DNA of 64,000 bases from an uncultured Faecalibacterium sp. GTDB lineage: Bacteria > Bacillota > Clostridia > Oscillospirales > Ruminococcaceae. The stretch lies in the NCBI GenBank assembly GCA_934513205.1, contig CAKSWU010000001.1:1-64000 (forward strand). Direction: 5' to 3'. The notes below the pieces were generated by a model. The model made no database searches, had not been told where the DNA came from, and worked only from the letters and a program-made list of their open reading frames with translations. Made by a program: the position numbers and the translations under genes. Below, piece by piece: positions 42,803 through 52,826 of this stretch (the stretch's first letter is position 1; the number at the start of each line of letters is the position of its first letter).

Positions 42803-44107
42803 TTACTGCTTCTCTGCCAGCGCTTTCAGGGCACGCAGGCCGATATCGCTGCGCTTGTGCAGCTTGTCAAAGCGGATCTTCTCGGCTGCCTGATAGGCGT
42901 GGCTCAGGGCGTTGGTCAGGCGCGGGCCGGTGGCGGTAACGCCCAGCACGCGGCCGCCGTTGGTCACCAGCTGACCGTCCTCGGTGATGGCAGTGCCGGA
43001 GTGGTAGACCGTCACGTTCTCCTCGCCGGGCAGCTGTCCGTCCACAAGACCTTCGATGGGCTTGCCCTTCTCATAGGCCACAGGGTAGCCGCCGGAAGCC
43101 AGAATGACGCAGGCCGCAGCACCGTCCGAGAACTTCACGTCCTCGTTTTCCAGCGTGCCGCCCGTGCAGGCCTCCATGATGTGCAGCAGGTCGCCTTCCA
43201 GCAGGGGCAGCACCACCTGCGTTTCGGGGTCGCCGAAGCGGCAGTTGTACTCAATGACCTTGGGGCCGTCCGGGGTGAGCATGAGACCGAAGTACAGGCA
43301 GCCCTTGAAGGGGCAGCCCTCGGCGTTCATGGCGCGGATGGTGGGCAGGAAGATCTTTTCCATGCACTCCGCAGCCACCTCCGGGGTATAGTAGGGGTTA
43401 GGGGCAATGGTGCCCATGCCGCCGGTGTTCAGGCCGGTATCGTGGTCGTTGGCGCGCTTATGGTCCATGCTGGAGACCATGGGCTTGACCACCTTGCCGT
43501 CCGTAAAGCTCAGCACGCTGACCTCCGGCCCGGTGAGGAACTCTTCCACCACCACATGGTTGCCGGATGCGCCGAACTTTTTGTCCAGCATGATCTCCTT
43601 GACGCCATCAGCGGCCTGCTGCTCGTTTTCGCAGATGAGCACGCCCTTGCCCAGTGCAAGGCCGTCTGCCTTGATGACCACCGGGTACTTGCCCTCGGCG
43701 CGGATGTAATCCATGACCTTTGCGGGGTCATCGAAGGTCTCGTACTTTGCGGTGGGGATGCCGTATTTCTTCATCAGGTCCTTGGAGAACACCTTGGAGG
43801 CCTCGATGCGGGCAGCGGCCTTGTCCGGGCCGAAGGCGGGGATGCCCACCTTTGCCAGCGCGTCCACCATGCCAAGGGCCAGGGGGTCGTCCTGCGCCAC
43901 CACAACGTAATCGAACTTTTCTTCCACTGCAAAGCCTACCATGGTATCCACATCGGTGGCCTTGATGTTTTTGCACTTGGCGTCATAGCTGATGCCGCCG
44001 TTGCCCGGTGCGCACCAGATCTCGCCGCAGTCGGGGCTCTTTTTCAGTGCCTTGATGATGGCGTGCTCGCGGCCGCCGCCGCCCACTACCAGAATTTTTT
44101 CAGCCAT
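42803..44107 (-). CDS. purD: Phosphoribosylamine--glycine ligase
   Basis: ATP-dependent joining of glycine to phosphoribosylamine (GAR synthetase). 434 residues with N-terminal Rossmann motif VVGGGGREHAI, the ATP-grasp core (YPVVIKADGLALGKGV) and FGDPETQVVLP with metal-binding Glu/Asn. Start follows AGGAGAAAACGAT. In the purine operon between the AICAR transformylase gene and purL. Confidence 0.97.
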   Translation of the reverse strand: MAEKILVVGGGGREHAIIKALKKSPDCGEIWCAPGNGGISYDAKCKNIKATDVDTMVGFAVEEKFDYVVVAQDDPLALGMVDALAKVGIPAFGPDKAAARIEASKVFSKDLMKKYGIPTAKYETFDDPAKVMDYIRAEGKYPVVIKADGLALGKGVLICENEQQAADGVKEIMLDKKFGASGNHVVVEEFLTGPEVSVLSFTDGKVVKPMVSSMDHKRANDHDTGLNTGGMGTIAPNPYYTPEVAAECMEKIFLPTIRAMNAEGCPFKGCLYFGLMLTPDGPKVIEYNCRFGDPETQVVLPLLEGDLLHIMEACTGGTLENEDVKFSDGAAACVILASGGYPVAYEKGKPIEGLVDGQLPGEENVTVYHSGTAITEDGQLVTNGGRVLGVTATGPRLTNALSHAYQAAEKIRFDKLHKRSDIGLRALKALAEKQ

Positions 44108-44144
44108 ATCGTTTTCTCCTAAACTTTCGTTCTTTCCGTCAGCT

Positions 44145-44227
44145 GCCTCGCCCTCTCAGTCCGCTTCGCGTCCAGCTCTCCCTTTGGGAGAGCTGGCATT
44201 GCGCAAGCAATGACGGAGAGGGCGAGC
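44145..44227. repeat. Palindromic repeat element (family 1) between purH and purD
   Basis: Ends are inverted: GCCTCGCCCTCTCAGTC at 44145 and GACGGAGAGGGCGAGCC ending at 44228. Inside are AGCTCTCCC-tt-GGGAGAGCT and CATTGCGC-aa-GCAATG stems. Confidence 0.75.
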
Positions 44228-44236
44228 CCGTTCCCC

Positions 44237-45418
44237 TTAGTGATGGAACAGCCGCAGGCCGCAGAAGGCCATGGCGATGCCGTACTTGTTGCAGGTGTCG
44301 ATGACCTGCTGGTCACGGATGGAGCCGCCGGGCTGCACGATGGCGGTCACGCCGGAGCGGCGAGCCCGCTCGATGTTGTCGCCGAAGGGGAAGAAAGCGT
44401 CCGAGCCAAGGCACACGCCGGTCACCTTGCTGAGGTAAGCCTTCTTTTCCTCGGCGGTCAGCGGCTCGGGCTGACGGGTGAAGGTCTCGGCCCAGACGTC
44501 ATCCCCGATGACATCCTCCGGGGTATCGCCGATGTAAACATCAATGGCGTTGTCGCGGTTGGGCTTTGCCACATCGTCGCGGAAGGGCAGGTCCAGCACC
44601 TTGTCCATGTGGCGCAGCTGCCAGTTGTCGGCCTTCTGGCCTGCCAGACGGGTGCAGTGGATGCGGCTCTGCTGGCCGGCGCCCACGCCGATGGTCTGAC
44701 CATTATAGGTGTAGCACACACTGTTGGACTGGGTGTACTTCAGGGTGATCAGGGCGATGATGAGGTCCCGCTTCTGCTCCTCGGTCACGTCCTTATTCTC
44801 GGTGACCCAGTTGTTCAGCATGGTGTCGGCGTTGATGACCAGCTCGTTGCGGCCCTGCTCGAAGGTGATGCCGTACACCTGCTTGTGCTCGATGGGAGCG
44901 GGCTGATAGGTGGGGTCGATGGCGACCACGTTGTAATTGCCCTTCTTTTTGCCGGACAGGATCGCCAGTGCCTCCGGCTCGTAGCCCGGGGCGATGATAC
45001 CGTCAGAGACTTCGTGCTGGATCAGCTTTGCGGTGGGCACATCGCAGATATCGGACAGGGCGATCCAGTCGCCGAAGGAGGACATGCGGTCGGCGCCGCG
45101 GGCGCGGGCGTAAGCACAGGCCAGCAGGGACAGCTCTGCGTCCGGGGCAATGTGGTACATCCGGCGCTCCACCTCGGTCAGGGGCAGACCCAGTGCTGCA
45201 CCCGCCGGGGAAACGTGCTTGAAGGAAGCCGCTGCGGGCAGACCGCAGGCGGTCTTTAACTCCTTGACCAACTGGATGGAGTTGAGGGCATCCAGAAAGT
45301 TGATGTAGCCGGGCTTGCCGTTCAGCACGGTAACGGGCAGGTCGGAGCCATCTTCCATATAAATGCGGCTGGGCTTCTGGTTGGGGTTGCAGCCGTACTT
45401 CAGTGCGAGTTCATTCAT
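44237..45418 (-). CDS. purH: Stand-alone AICAR transformylase (PurH C-terminal domain type)
   Basis: Formylates AICAR to FAICAR with 10-formyl-THF. 393 residues: only the transformylase domain of bifunctional PurH. LKYGCNPNQKP opens it, the catalytic Lys-His pair is in SFKHVSPAGAA, and later VGAGQQSRIHCTRLAG and GSDAFFPFGDNIE match. There is no N-terminal MGS-like IMP cyclohydrolase domain; that step is supplied by the next gene upstream. The start follows AGGAGGATGC. Confidence 0.92.
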   Translation of the reverse strand: MNELALKYGCNPNQKPSRIYMEDGSDLPVTVLNGKPGYINFLDALNSIQLVKELKTACGLPAAASFKHVSPAGAALGLPLTEVERRMYHIAPDAELSLLACAYARARGADRMSSFGDWIALSDICDVPTAKLIQHEVSDGIIAPGYEPEALAILSGKKKGNYNVVAIDPTYQPAPIEHKQVYGITFEQGRNELVINADTMLNNWVTENKDVTEEQKRDLIIALITLKYTQSNSVCYTYNGQTIGVGAGQQSRIHCTRLAGQKADNWQLRHMDKVLDLPFRDDVAKPNRDNAIDVYIGDTPEDVIGDDVWAETFTRQPEPLTAEEKKAYLSKVTGVCLGSDAFFPFGDNIERARRSGVTAIVQPGGSIRDQQVIDTCNKYGIAMAFCGLRLFHH

Positions 45419-45451
45419 TGGTGCATCCTCCTTATATCCTAAGGTTTACTC

Positions 45452-46252
45452 TTATTCTTCCTCGGCGTCAAGCTTTTTGAGCAGTTCCAACTCCTCGGGC
45501 AGCAGTTCCGGCTCCTCAGGGTCGTCCAGGTCGCTGCAAACGGCGTCGTATTTGTTGTAGATCATATCGCCGCTCTCGCCGGTATCCAGATCAATGACCC
45601 GGGCAAACAGACTGACCTTGTTGTCCGGGTTCAGGCTGCTCCACAGACCGGCGGCAAAATCACCGATGGTGCGGGGGCAGGCAAAGCGCAGGGGCTCGCC
45701 CTCAAAGCTGGGGATGGGGTTGCCGTTGTGCTTGTAGGTGCTGATGAAATGACCCTCGCCCGCAACAGGCTGGGGGTAATCAAAGAAATAGCGCTGCACG
45801 CTGTCACCGTTGCCGTCCGCAGACTTGAGGATGCTCATCTGGTAGCTGCCGTCGGCGTACACCACAGCGGAGATGCGGGGGGTGTAGTTGGGGCCGTCCG
45901 GCTCAAAGGTGCGGGTGCGCAGGGCATCGGCAAAGCTCTTGCCCTGACTCATCAGGTCAAAAATGGTATCGGTCTGGTCGCCGTTGGTCACGATATGGGT
46001 CTTGCCAAGGGTCAGCACCGGATTGTAAATGATCAGGCTGGGGTCCTCCAGCTTTGCGGGGTCGGCTGCCATGGTGCAGATGCCGCCGCGCTCGGGCACG
46101 GGGTCAAACACGCGGTTGCGGCTGTTCTCGCTGCGGCCCATGATAAAGTAGCCGATAAACATCTGCCGTCCGTCCGGTGCCATTGCCACAGCAATGCCGC
46201 GGCCGGGGTACTCGTTGGATGCCAGATACTCGTTCAGGTTGATCTTTTCCAT
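45452..46252 (-). CDS. IMP cyclohydrolase, archaeal PurO-like type
   Basis: Closes FAICAR to IMP, the last step of the pathway. 266 residues with the PurO-family layout: N-terminal YPGRGIAVAM, FIMGRSENSRNR (probable substrate Arg/Asn), SLIIYNPV and the central YTPRISAVV. The C-terminus is an acidic helix absent from archaeal PurO. It is not related to the MGS-like cyclohydrolase of usual PurH. Position next to the lone AICAR transformylase confirms the job. Confidence 0.85.
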   Translation of the reverse strand: MEKINLNEYLASNEYPGRGIAVAMAPDGRQMFIGYFIMGRSENSRNRVFDPVPERGGICTMAADPAKLEDPSLIIYNPVLTLGKTHIVTNGDQTDTIFDLMSQGKSFADALRTRTFEPDGPNYTPRISAVVYADGSYQMSILKSADGNGDSVQRYFFDYPQPVAGEGHFISTYKHNGNPIPSFEGEPLRFACPRTIGDFAAGLWSSLNPDNKVSLFARVIDLDTGESGDMIYNKYDAVCSDLDDPEEPELLPEELELLKKLDAEEE

Positions 46253-46277
46253 TGTTGTTCTCCTTTACGGATAACGA

Positions 46278-46417
46278 CCTCGCCCTCTCCGTCAGCGCTG
46301 ACGCGCTGCCACCTCCCCCAAAGTGGGAGGCTTTGGCAGTCCACACAAAGTTCATGGTTTTGCCAAGGGCTCTCCCTTTGGGAGAGCTGGACGCGAAGCG
46401 GCCTGAGAGGGCGAGCC
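46278..46417. repeat. Composite palindromic repeat (family 1) between purN and the IMP cyclohydrolase gene
   Basis: 140 bp with inverted ends CCTCGCCCTCTC / GAGAGGGCGAGC. It contains CCTCCC...GGGAGG (46311-46331), the segment AGGCTTTGGCAGTCCAC and AGCTCTCCC/GGGAGAGCT. The middle is shared with 51146-51338. Confidence 0.75.
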
Positions 46418-46428
46418 AGTTTATCTTT

Positions 46429-47025
46429 TTACTCGATCTCTCCGCTACAGATCATAGCCACCGCCTTGGGTAGCAGCTTCCATTCGGCCTGCTCCATCAC
46501 ACGCTTCTGCAGCACCTCGGGGGTGTCGCCGGGCAGGATGTCCACGGCCTTCTGCAGCAGGATGGGCCCGCCGTCGCATTCCTCGTTGACAAAGTGGACG
46601 GTAGCGCCGGTCACCTTGCAGCCCCGGGCCAGTGCGGCCTCGTGGGGGCGCAGACCGTACATTCCCGGCCCGCAGAAGGAAGGGATCAGCGCCGGGTGCA
46701 CGTTCAGGATGCGGCGCGGATAGGCCGCGATGACGCTTTCGCCCAGCACGGACAGAAAGCCCGCCAGCACCACCAGATCAATGTTGTGATCCTGCAGCGT
46801 TTTGAGCAGCGCAGCGTCAAATTCCTCGCTGGTGGCGTAGTCCTTGCGGCGCACCACGCAGCCTTCTACGCCCGCCTTTGCGGCGCGTTCCAGCGCAAAG
46901 ACGCCGGGCTTGGAGGCCACCACCAGCGTGATCTTTCCATTGGGGTTCTCGCCCCGGGCCTCGCTGTCCAGCAGCGCCTGCAGATTGGTGCCGCCGCCGG
47001 ACACTAACACGGCAATGTTCAGCAC
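46429..47025 (-). CDS. purN: Phosphoribosylglycinamide formyltransferase
   Basis: Transfers formyl from 10-formyl-THF to GAR. 198 residues. N-terminal VLVSGGGTNLQALLD for ribosyl phosphate, LAGFLSVLG, and the catalytic set: Asn in RRILNVHPALIPSF, His in the same motif and Asp in the late GGPILLQ region context. Start overlaps purM's end by seven bases. Confidence 0.96.
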   Translation of the reverse strand: MLNIAVLVSGGGTNLQALLDSEARGENPNGKITLVVASKPGVFALERAAKAGVEGCVVRRKDYATSEEFDAALLKTLQDHNIDLVVLAGFLSVLGESVIAAYPRRILNVHPALIPSFCGPGMYGLRPHEAALARGCKVTGATVHFVNEECDGGPILLQKAVDILPGDTPEVLQKRVMEQAEWKLLPKAVAMICSGEIE

Positions 47026-48065
47026 AGCTCCACGCCCTCACCTTCTGCGATGACGCCCAGACGGTAGGCCTCCGGCTCGCCGTTGGCGTGCAGGATCTCC
47101 AGTGCCTTGTCGGCCTGCTCGGCGGGCACGGTCAGCACCATGCCCACGCCCATATTGAAAGTGTTGAACATGTCGTGCTCGGAGATGCGGCCCACATCCT
47201 GCATCAGGTGGAACAGGGCGGGGATGCGCACATCCTCCTTCTTGATGCGGGCGCAGCAGCCCTTCTTCAGGCTGCGGGGGATGTTCTCGTAGAAGCCGCC
47301 GCCGGTGATGTGGGAGATGCCCTTGACATCCACCTCTTCCAGCACCTTCAGCACGGGCTTGACGTAGATCTTGGTGGGAGCCAGCAGGGCCTCGCCAAGG
47401 GTCTTGCCGCCCAGCGCAGCGGGAGCGGTGAACAGCACATCGGGGTTTGCGTCGATGCCAAAGATCTTGCGCACCAGCGAGAAGCCGTTGGAGTGCACAC
47501 CGGTGGAGGGCAGGGCGAGGATCACGTCACCGGCTGCCATGGTCTCGTTGTTCAGGATCTTCTCCTTGTCCACCACGCCCACGGTGAAGCCTGCCAGATC
47601 GTACTCGTCCTCCGGCATCATGCCCGGGTGCTCGGCGGTCTCGCCGCCCACCAGAGAGCAGCCGGCCTGCACGCAGCCTTCCGCCACGCCCTTGACGATG
47701 TTGGCGATCTTTTCCGGCACGTTGCGGCCGCAGGCGATGTAGTCCAGGAACACCAGCGGTTTTGCACCGGCGCAGATGACATCGTTGACGCACATGGCCA
47801 CGCAGTCGATGCCGATGGTGTCGTGCTTATCCATGATCATGGCCACCTTCAGCTTGGTGCCCACGCCGTCGGTGCCGGAGATCAGCACCGGATGCTTGTA
47901 GCCGGTGCAGTCCAGCTCGAACAGGCCGCCAAAGCCGCCCAGACCGCCGATGCAGTGCTCGTTCATGGTACGGGCCACATACTGCTTCATCAGTTCAACA
48001 GAACGGTAACCGGCAGTGATGTCCACACCGGCGGCTGCATAGCTTTCAGAATAGCTCTTTTCCAT
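47019..48065 (-). CDS. purM: Phosphoribosylformylglycinamidine cyclo-ligase
   Basis: AIR synthetase: FGAM + ATP to AIR. 348 residues with the PurM/PurL fold: YAAAGVDITAGYRSVELMK (start), LISGTDGVGTKLKVA, CVAMCVNDVICAGAKPLVFLDY (shown partly) and GGETAEHPG. Starts four bases after purF and overlaps purN. Confidence 0.97.
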   Translation of the reverse strand: MEKSYSESYAAAGVDITAGYRSVELMKQYVARTMNEHCIGGLGGFGGLFELDCTGYKHPVLISGTDGVGTKLKVAMIMDKHDTIGIDCVAMCVNDVICAGAKPLVFLDYIACGRNVPEKIANIVKGVAEGCVQAGCSLVGGETAEHPGMMPEDEYDLAGFTVGVVDKEKILNNETMAAGDVILALPSTGVHSNGFSLVRKIFGIDANPDVLFTAPAALGGKTLGEALLAPTKIYVKPVLKVLEEVDVKGISHITGGGFYENIPRSLKKGCCARIKKEDVRIPALFHLMQDVGRISEHDMFNTFNMGVGMVLTVPAEQADKALEILHANGEPEAYRLGVIAEGEGVELC

Positions 48066-48069
48066 GGTC

Positions 48070-49548
<1,479 letters not shown>

Positions 49549-49558
49549 TGGTTCTCCT

Positions 49559-50059
49559 TTACAGTTCGTTCAGTTCGCTTTGCAGCTTTTCTTCCTTGGC
49601 GGCGATCTGCTGTGCCATGGCTGCGCGCTCGGCAGCCAGCTTTTCCGCCAGTGCGTCATCGCTCAGAGCCAGGATCTCGGCAGCCAGCCATGCGGCATTC
49701 TTGGCACCGTTCAGTGCCACGGTCGCCACCGGAATGCCGCTGGGCATCTGCACAGTCGCCAGCAGTGCGTCCAGACCGTCCATCGCGCCGCCCTTCATGG
49801 GGATGCCGATGACCGGCAGGGTGGTGTTGGCGGCAAAAGCGCCTGCCAGATGCGCTGCCATCCCGGCTGCGCACAGAATAACGCCAAAACCGTTGGCTCT
49901 TGCATTCTTTGCAAACTCCGCAGCCTCGGCAGGCGTGCGGTGGGCCGACAGGATGTGGGCCTCGAAGGGGATATCCAGCGCCTTGAGCTGTGCGCATGCC
50001 CCCTTTACCACCGGCCAGTCACTGTCCGAACCCATGATCACGGCAACTTTACGAATCAT
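49559..50059 (-). CDS. purE: N5-CAIR mutase (PurE)
   Basis: Carboxylation step: rearranges N5-CAIR to CAIR. 166 residues, with VIMGSDSDWPV (substrate loop), LSAHRTP (catalytic His) and IGIPMKGG. No purK is in the window, nor purC; purK may be elsewhere, or the enzyme may use AIR and CO2 directly. Start at 50059 after GAGAGGC; the frame continues upstream across the terminator but is not coding. First large gene of the purine operon. Confidence 0.95.
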   Translation of the reverse strand: MIRKVAVIMGSDSDWPVVKGACAQLKALDIPFEAHILSAHRTPAEAAEFAKNARANGFGVILCAAGMAAHLAGAFAANTTLPVIGIPMKGGAMDGLDALLATVQMPSGIPVATVALNGAKNAAWLAAEILALSDDALAEKLAAERAAMAQQIAAKEEKLQSELNEL

Positions 50060-50090
50060 ATCCAAAAGCCTCTCTTTCTCAGTCCCGGCA

Positions 50091-50128
50091 AATAAAAAAG
50101 GCTGTGATACACCTGTACCACGGCCTTT
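50091..50128 (-). terminator. Terminator between a small ORF and purE
   Basis: On minus AAAGGC...TACA-gg-TGTA...GCCTTT followed by TTTTATTTG. Lies 31 bases before the purE start, so it either ends a short transcript or attenuates the operon. Confidence 0.75.
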
Positions 50129-50231
50129 ATTTCCGCGTATGCTGCCCCGAAGTTCCGCCCCAAGCTGCACCATGCCCCTGACATGCGCCAATGTTGTTCT
50201 GACTCATGTGACCCGGCAGCATCTTCATCAT
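50127..50231 (-). CDS. 34-residue ORF in the purine operon leader
   Basis: ATG at 50231 lies nine bases after GGAGGG; the product is MMKMLPGHMSQNNIGACQGH followed by 14 Gly/Ser/Thr-rich residues and a basic end. Its TAA is inside the stem of the terminator before purE. No homologue recognised. Candidate leader peptide, or the remnant 5' end of another gene. Confidence 0.5.
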   Translation of the reverse strand: MMKMLPGHMSQNNIGACQGHGAAWGGTSGQHTRK

Positions 50232-50321
50232 TGAAGTTTCCCTCCGCAGTTGCGTTGTTCCCTGCACCTTGACCGGCCTGCGCACCCCGTTTTTGGGGGC
50301 CGGCGTCTTTGTGCTACATAC

Positions 50322-50349
50322 AGTTTACGGCAAAAAAACCGCTTTGCAA
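50322..50349 (-). promoter_or_regulatory. Candidate promoter of the purine operon
   Basis: On minus TTGCAA (50344-50349), 16-bp spacer, TAAACT (50322-50327). Downstream the leader has a strong GCCGGCCCCC/GGGG..GGCCGGTC stem (about 50265-50305). Confidence 0.45.
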
Positions 50350-50599
50350 AGAGCGTTTGGGCAAATTCTACCTTGTGTTCTCATGCCGCCAAAAAACTTC
50401 CAAAAGTTTTGTGCAGTTTCGACACCGTTTTTCTTTTTAAGTATGACTTATAGTTTGGGTCTATTTTAGGGAAAGCAGCCGTCCGGCTTTTTGCGAAAAA
50501 AGACCGACTTTTCAATTTTTCTCTGCCCCGCATTTGCCCGCCGGTTTCTCCCTTCCGCACTGCACTTCCGGTGCGGCAATGAACGGGAGGATCCGCTGG

Positions 50600-51082
50600 T
50601 CAAAAGATGATCTTTGCGGTGGCAGCGCGTGCGGCGCGGATGAGGTCTGCCGGGGCGCAGCACACCTGCGTGCCGATGCGTCCGCCGGAAACATAGACTT
50701 TCTGCTGGGTCAGCACGCTTTCGTCAAAGACGGTGCGGTACTGTTTTTTCATGCCCACCGGGCTGCAGCCGCCCCGCACATAGCCGGTGACCTTGTTGAT
50801 GTCCGCCACATGGATCATCGCCACGCTTTTTTCGCCCACGCTGCGGGCAGCGGCTTTCAGGTCCAGCTCTGCCGCCACCGGAATGACGAACACAAAATAG
50901 TTTTTGCTGGCTCCCTGTGTCACCAGTGTCTTGTACACGCAGGCAGGGTCCTCGCCCATGCTGGCGGCTACGGTCACGCCGTCCACCGCCACGCCCTCTT
51001 CGTGGGCGTACTCATGTGCGGTGTAGGGCACTTTTTCCCGTTCCAGAATGCGCATGGCATTGGTTTTTGCTTCTTTTCCCAT
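50600..51082 (-). CDS. ybaK: Cys-tRNA(Pro)/aminoacyl-tRNA deacylase (YbaK/EbsC)
   Basis: Hydrolyses Cys mischarged onto tRNA-Pro in trans. 160 residues. The deacylase core includes VYKTLVTQG, the catalytic Lys region AASMGEDPACVYKTLV (shown in part), HVADINKVTGYVRGGCSP and the typical GGCSPVGMKK loop. Start follows GGGGAATATCACA. Monocistronic. Confidence 0.93.
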   Translation of the reverse strand: MGKEAKTNAMRILEREKVPYTAHEYAHEEGVAVDGVTVAASMGEDPACVYKTLVTQGASKNYFVFVIPVAAELDLKAAARSVGEKSVAMIHVADINKVTGYVRGGCSPVGMKKQYRTVFDESVLTQQKVYVSGGRIGTQVCCAPADLIRAARAATAKIIF

Positions 51083-51145
51083 TGTGATATTCCCCTTTAT
51101 CTTTAGCTGGTTCTATTCTTAAGTATGATGGCATTGGGTCAGCGT

Positions 51146-51338
51146 CCTCGCCCTCTCCGTCATTGCTAACGCAATGCCACATTCCCCACTCTGTCGCTAT
51201 TGCGACATCTCTCCCCGGCCGGGGAGAGTCTTTCCTCAAAGTGAGAGGCTTTGGCAATCCACGCAAAGTTTCCGTTTTTGCCAAGGGCTCCCCCTTTGGG
51301 GGAGCTGCTGAGCGCAAGTGAAGCTGAGAGGGCGAGCC
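51146..51338. repeat. Long composite palindromic repeat (family 1)
   Basis: 193 bp with inverted ends CCTCGCCCTCTCCGTC / GAGAGGGCGAGCC. Inner stems include CATTGC-taac-GCAATG, CTCTCCCCGG-c-CGGGGAGAG and GCTCCCCC-ttt-GGGGGAGC. The section AGTGAGAGGCTTTGGCA is shared with the element at 46278. Confidence 0.75.
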
Positions 51339-51396
51339 TGCTTTCCTTTTCCTGCCCCCATTCTACCACTTTTTCTGAAAAAATTCAAAAATTCTC

Positions 51397-51425
51397 TTGA
51401 CTTCAGTTTCCTGAAGTGATATCAT
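51397..51425 (+). promoter_or_regulatory. Promoter of the DAHP synthase gene
   Basis: TTGACT (51397-51402), 17-bp spacer, TATCAT (51420-51425). The spacer is occupied by a palindrome described in the next entry. Confidence 0.75.
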
Positions 51426-51452
51426 AGCGTCACGCACTTCAGAGCACTGAAG
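51401..51452 (+). promoter_or_regulatory. Twin operator CTTCAG-N4-CTGAAG
   Basis: Two 16-bp palindromes with identical arms at 51401-51416 (between -35 and -10) and 51437-51452 (around +5 to +20), centres exactly 36 bp apart. Such placement fits cooperative repression of the DAHP synthase gene by a dimeric regulator. Confidence 0.65.
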
Positions 51453-51534
51453 TTCAACACTGCAAGCTGCGGCAAAGGAGTCGGTCTCCCTCGCCGTTTC
51501 ACAGGATAGGAAAAGGCAAAGGAGACAAAACACT

Positions 51535-52548
51535 ATGATCATCGTACTCAAGCAGAATGCCCCCGACGTACAGGTCCGCGAGTTCTGTCACGAGCTGGAG
51601 GACATGGGGCTGCAGATCAACGATTCCAAGGGCAGCGACACCCATATTCTTGGGCTGATCGGCGACACCAAAGCCATTGCCGAGAGCTGGGTGCTGGCAA
51701 ACCCGGTGGTGGAGACCTGCCGCCGCGTGTCCGAGCCCTACAAGAAGGCCAACCGCAAGTTCCACCCGGACGACAGCGTCATTGACGTGGAGGGGGTCAA
51801 GATCGGCGGCGGCAATTTTGCGGTCATTGCAGGCCCCTGCAGCATCGAGAGCGAGGAGCAGATCACCTACTGCGCCCAGCGGGTGAAGGCCGCAGGTGCT
51901 TCCCTGCTGCGCGGCGGCGCGTTCAAGCCCCGCACCTCTCCCTACTCCTTTCAGGGCATGCGCAGCGAGGGATTGGACCTGCTCAAGCTGGCACGCCGCG
52001 CCACCGGTGCGCCCATCGTCACGGAAATTATGAACACCGAGCACCTGCCCCTGTTCGAGAACGTGGACCTGATCCAGGTAGGCGCCCGCAACATGCAGAA
52101 CTTTGAGCTGCTCAAGGCCGTGGGCCGCCAGAAAAAGCCAGTGCTGCTCAAGCGCGGCCTTGCCAACACGCTGGAAGAGTTTGTGATGAGCGCCGAGTAC
52201 ATCATGGCCGAGGGCAACGAGAACGTCATCCTGTGCGAGCGCGGCATCCGCACCTTCGAGACCAGTATGCGCAACACGCTGGACCTTGCCGGTGTGGTCA
52301 TGCTGCACAAGATGACCCACCTGCCGGTGGTGGTGGACCCCAGCCACGCCTGCGGCCACGCATGGATGGTGCCGGAGCTGGCAAAGGCAGCGGTGGCTGC
52401 CGGTGCCGACGGTCTGATGATCGAGGTGCACAACAACCCCGCCAAGGCCAAGTGCGACGGCGCACAGAGCCTGACCCCGGACCAGTTCGATGAACTGATG
52501 CAGTTCATTGGCAAAGAGGTAGAGTTCTTCGGCAAAAAAATGAACTGA
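51535..52548 (+). CDS. aroF: 3-deoxy-7-phosphoheptulonate synthase, type I-beta
   Basis: First step of the shikimate pathway: PEP + erythrose 4-phosphate to DAHP. 337 residues: an N-terminal ferredoxin-like domain (1-75) usually giving feedback inhibition by aromatic amino acids, then the TIM barrel with AGPCSIES (metal/PEP), GGAFKPRTSPYSFQG, QVGARNMQNFELLK, and DPSHACGH with metal ligands. AAAGGAG precedes the ATG. Leader of about 100 bases after the twin-operator promoter. Followed by a terminator. Confidence 0.96.
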   Translation: MIIVLKQNAPDVQVREFCHELEDMGLQINDSKGSDTHILGLIGDTKAIAESWVLANPVVETCRRVSEPYKKANRKFHPDDSVIDVEGVKIGGGNFAVIAGPCSIESEEQITYCAQRVKAAGASLLRGGAFKPRTSPYSFQGMRSEGLDLLKLARRATGAPIVTEIMNTEHLPLFENVDLIQVGARNMQNFELLKAVGRQKKPVLLKRGLANTLEEFVMSAEYIMAEGNENVILCERGIRTFETSMRNTLDLAGVVMLHKMTHLPVVVDPSHACGHAWMVPELAKAAVAAGADGLMIEVHNNPAKAKCDGAQSLTPDQFDELMQFIGKEVEFFGKKMN

Positions 52549-52578
52549 ACCTGCCCGAAAGAATATTGTTATACGCAG

Positions 52579-52615
52579 GGACTGCTGTGCCGACCGGGTT
52601 CAGCAGTCCTTTTTT
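52579..52615 (+). terminator. Terminator of the DAHP synthase gene
   Basis: GGACTGCTG and CAGCAGTCC pair across 13 bases, followed by six T. Confidence 0.85.
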
Positions 52616-52637
52616 GCCGGAAAGTTCGCCAAGCCGG

Positions 52638-52700
52638 AAGCCTTCCCCCGGTCGGGGGAAGGTGGCTGCGCGCGAAGCAAGCAGACGGATGAGGGCGCAG
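52638..52700. repeat. Palindromic repeat element (family 2)
   Basis: CCTTCCCCCG-gt-CGGGGGAAGG then GGCTGCGCGCG...GATGAGGGCGCAG; reverse orientation of 38893-38947. Confidence 0.65.
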
Positions 52701-52826
52701 GCAGGCAGCATTTTACCTTAAATACCCCCGATTTCTGTGCACCGGCGGGTTTTCATTTTCTTTTCACGGGTTTTATGGTATACTATGGTGTATTTTGAAA
52801 ATTCACTGCCGAAAGAGGTTTTAAAG

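Noticed and set aside
50060..50320. ZTP or purine riboswitch before purE
   Set aside because: I could not find the conserved ZTP cores or purine junction; only a small ORF and stems are supported.
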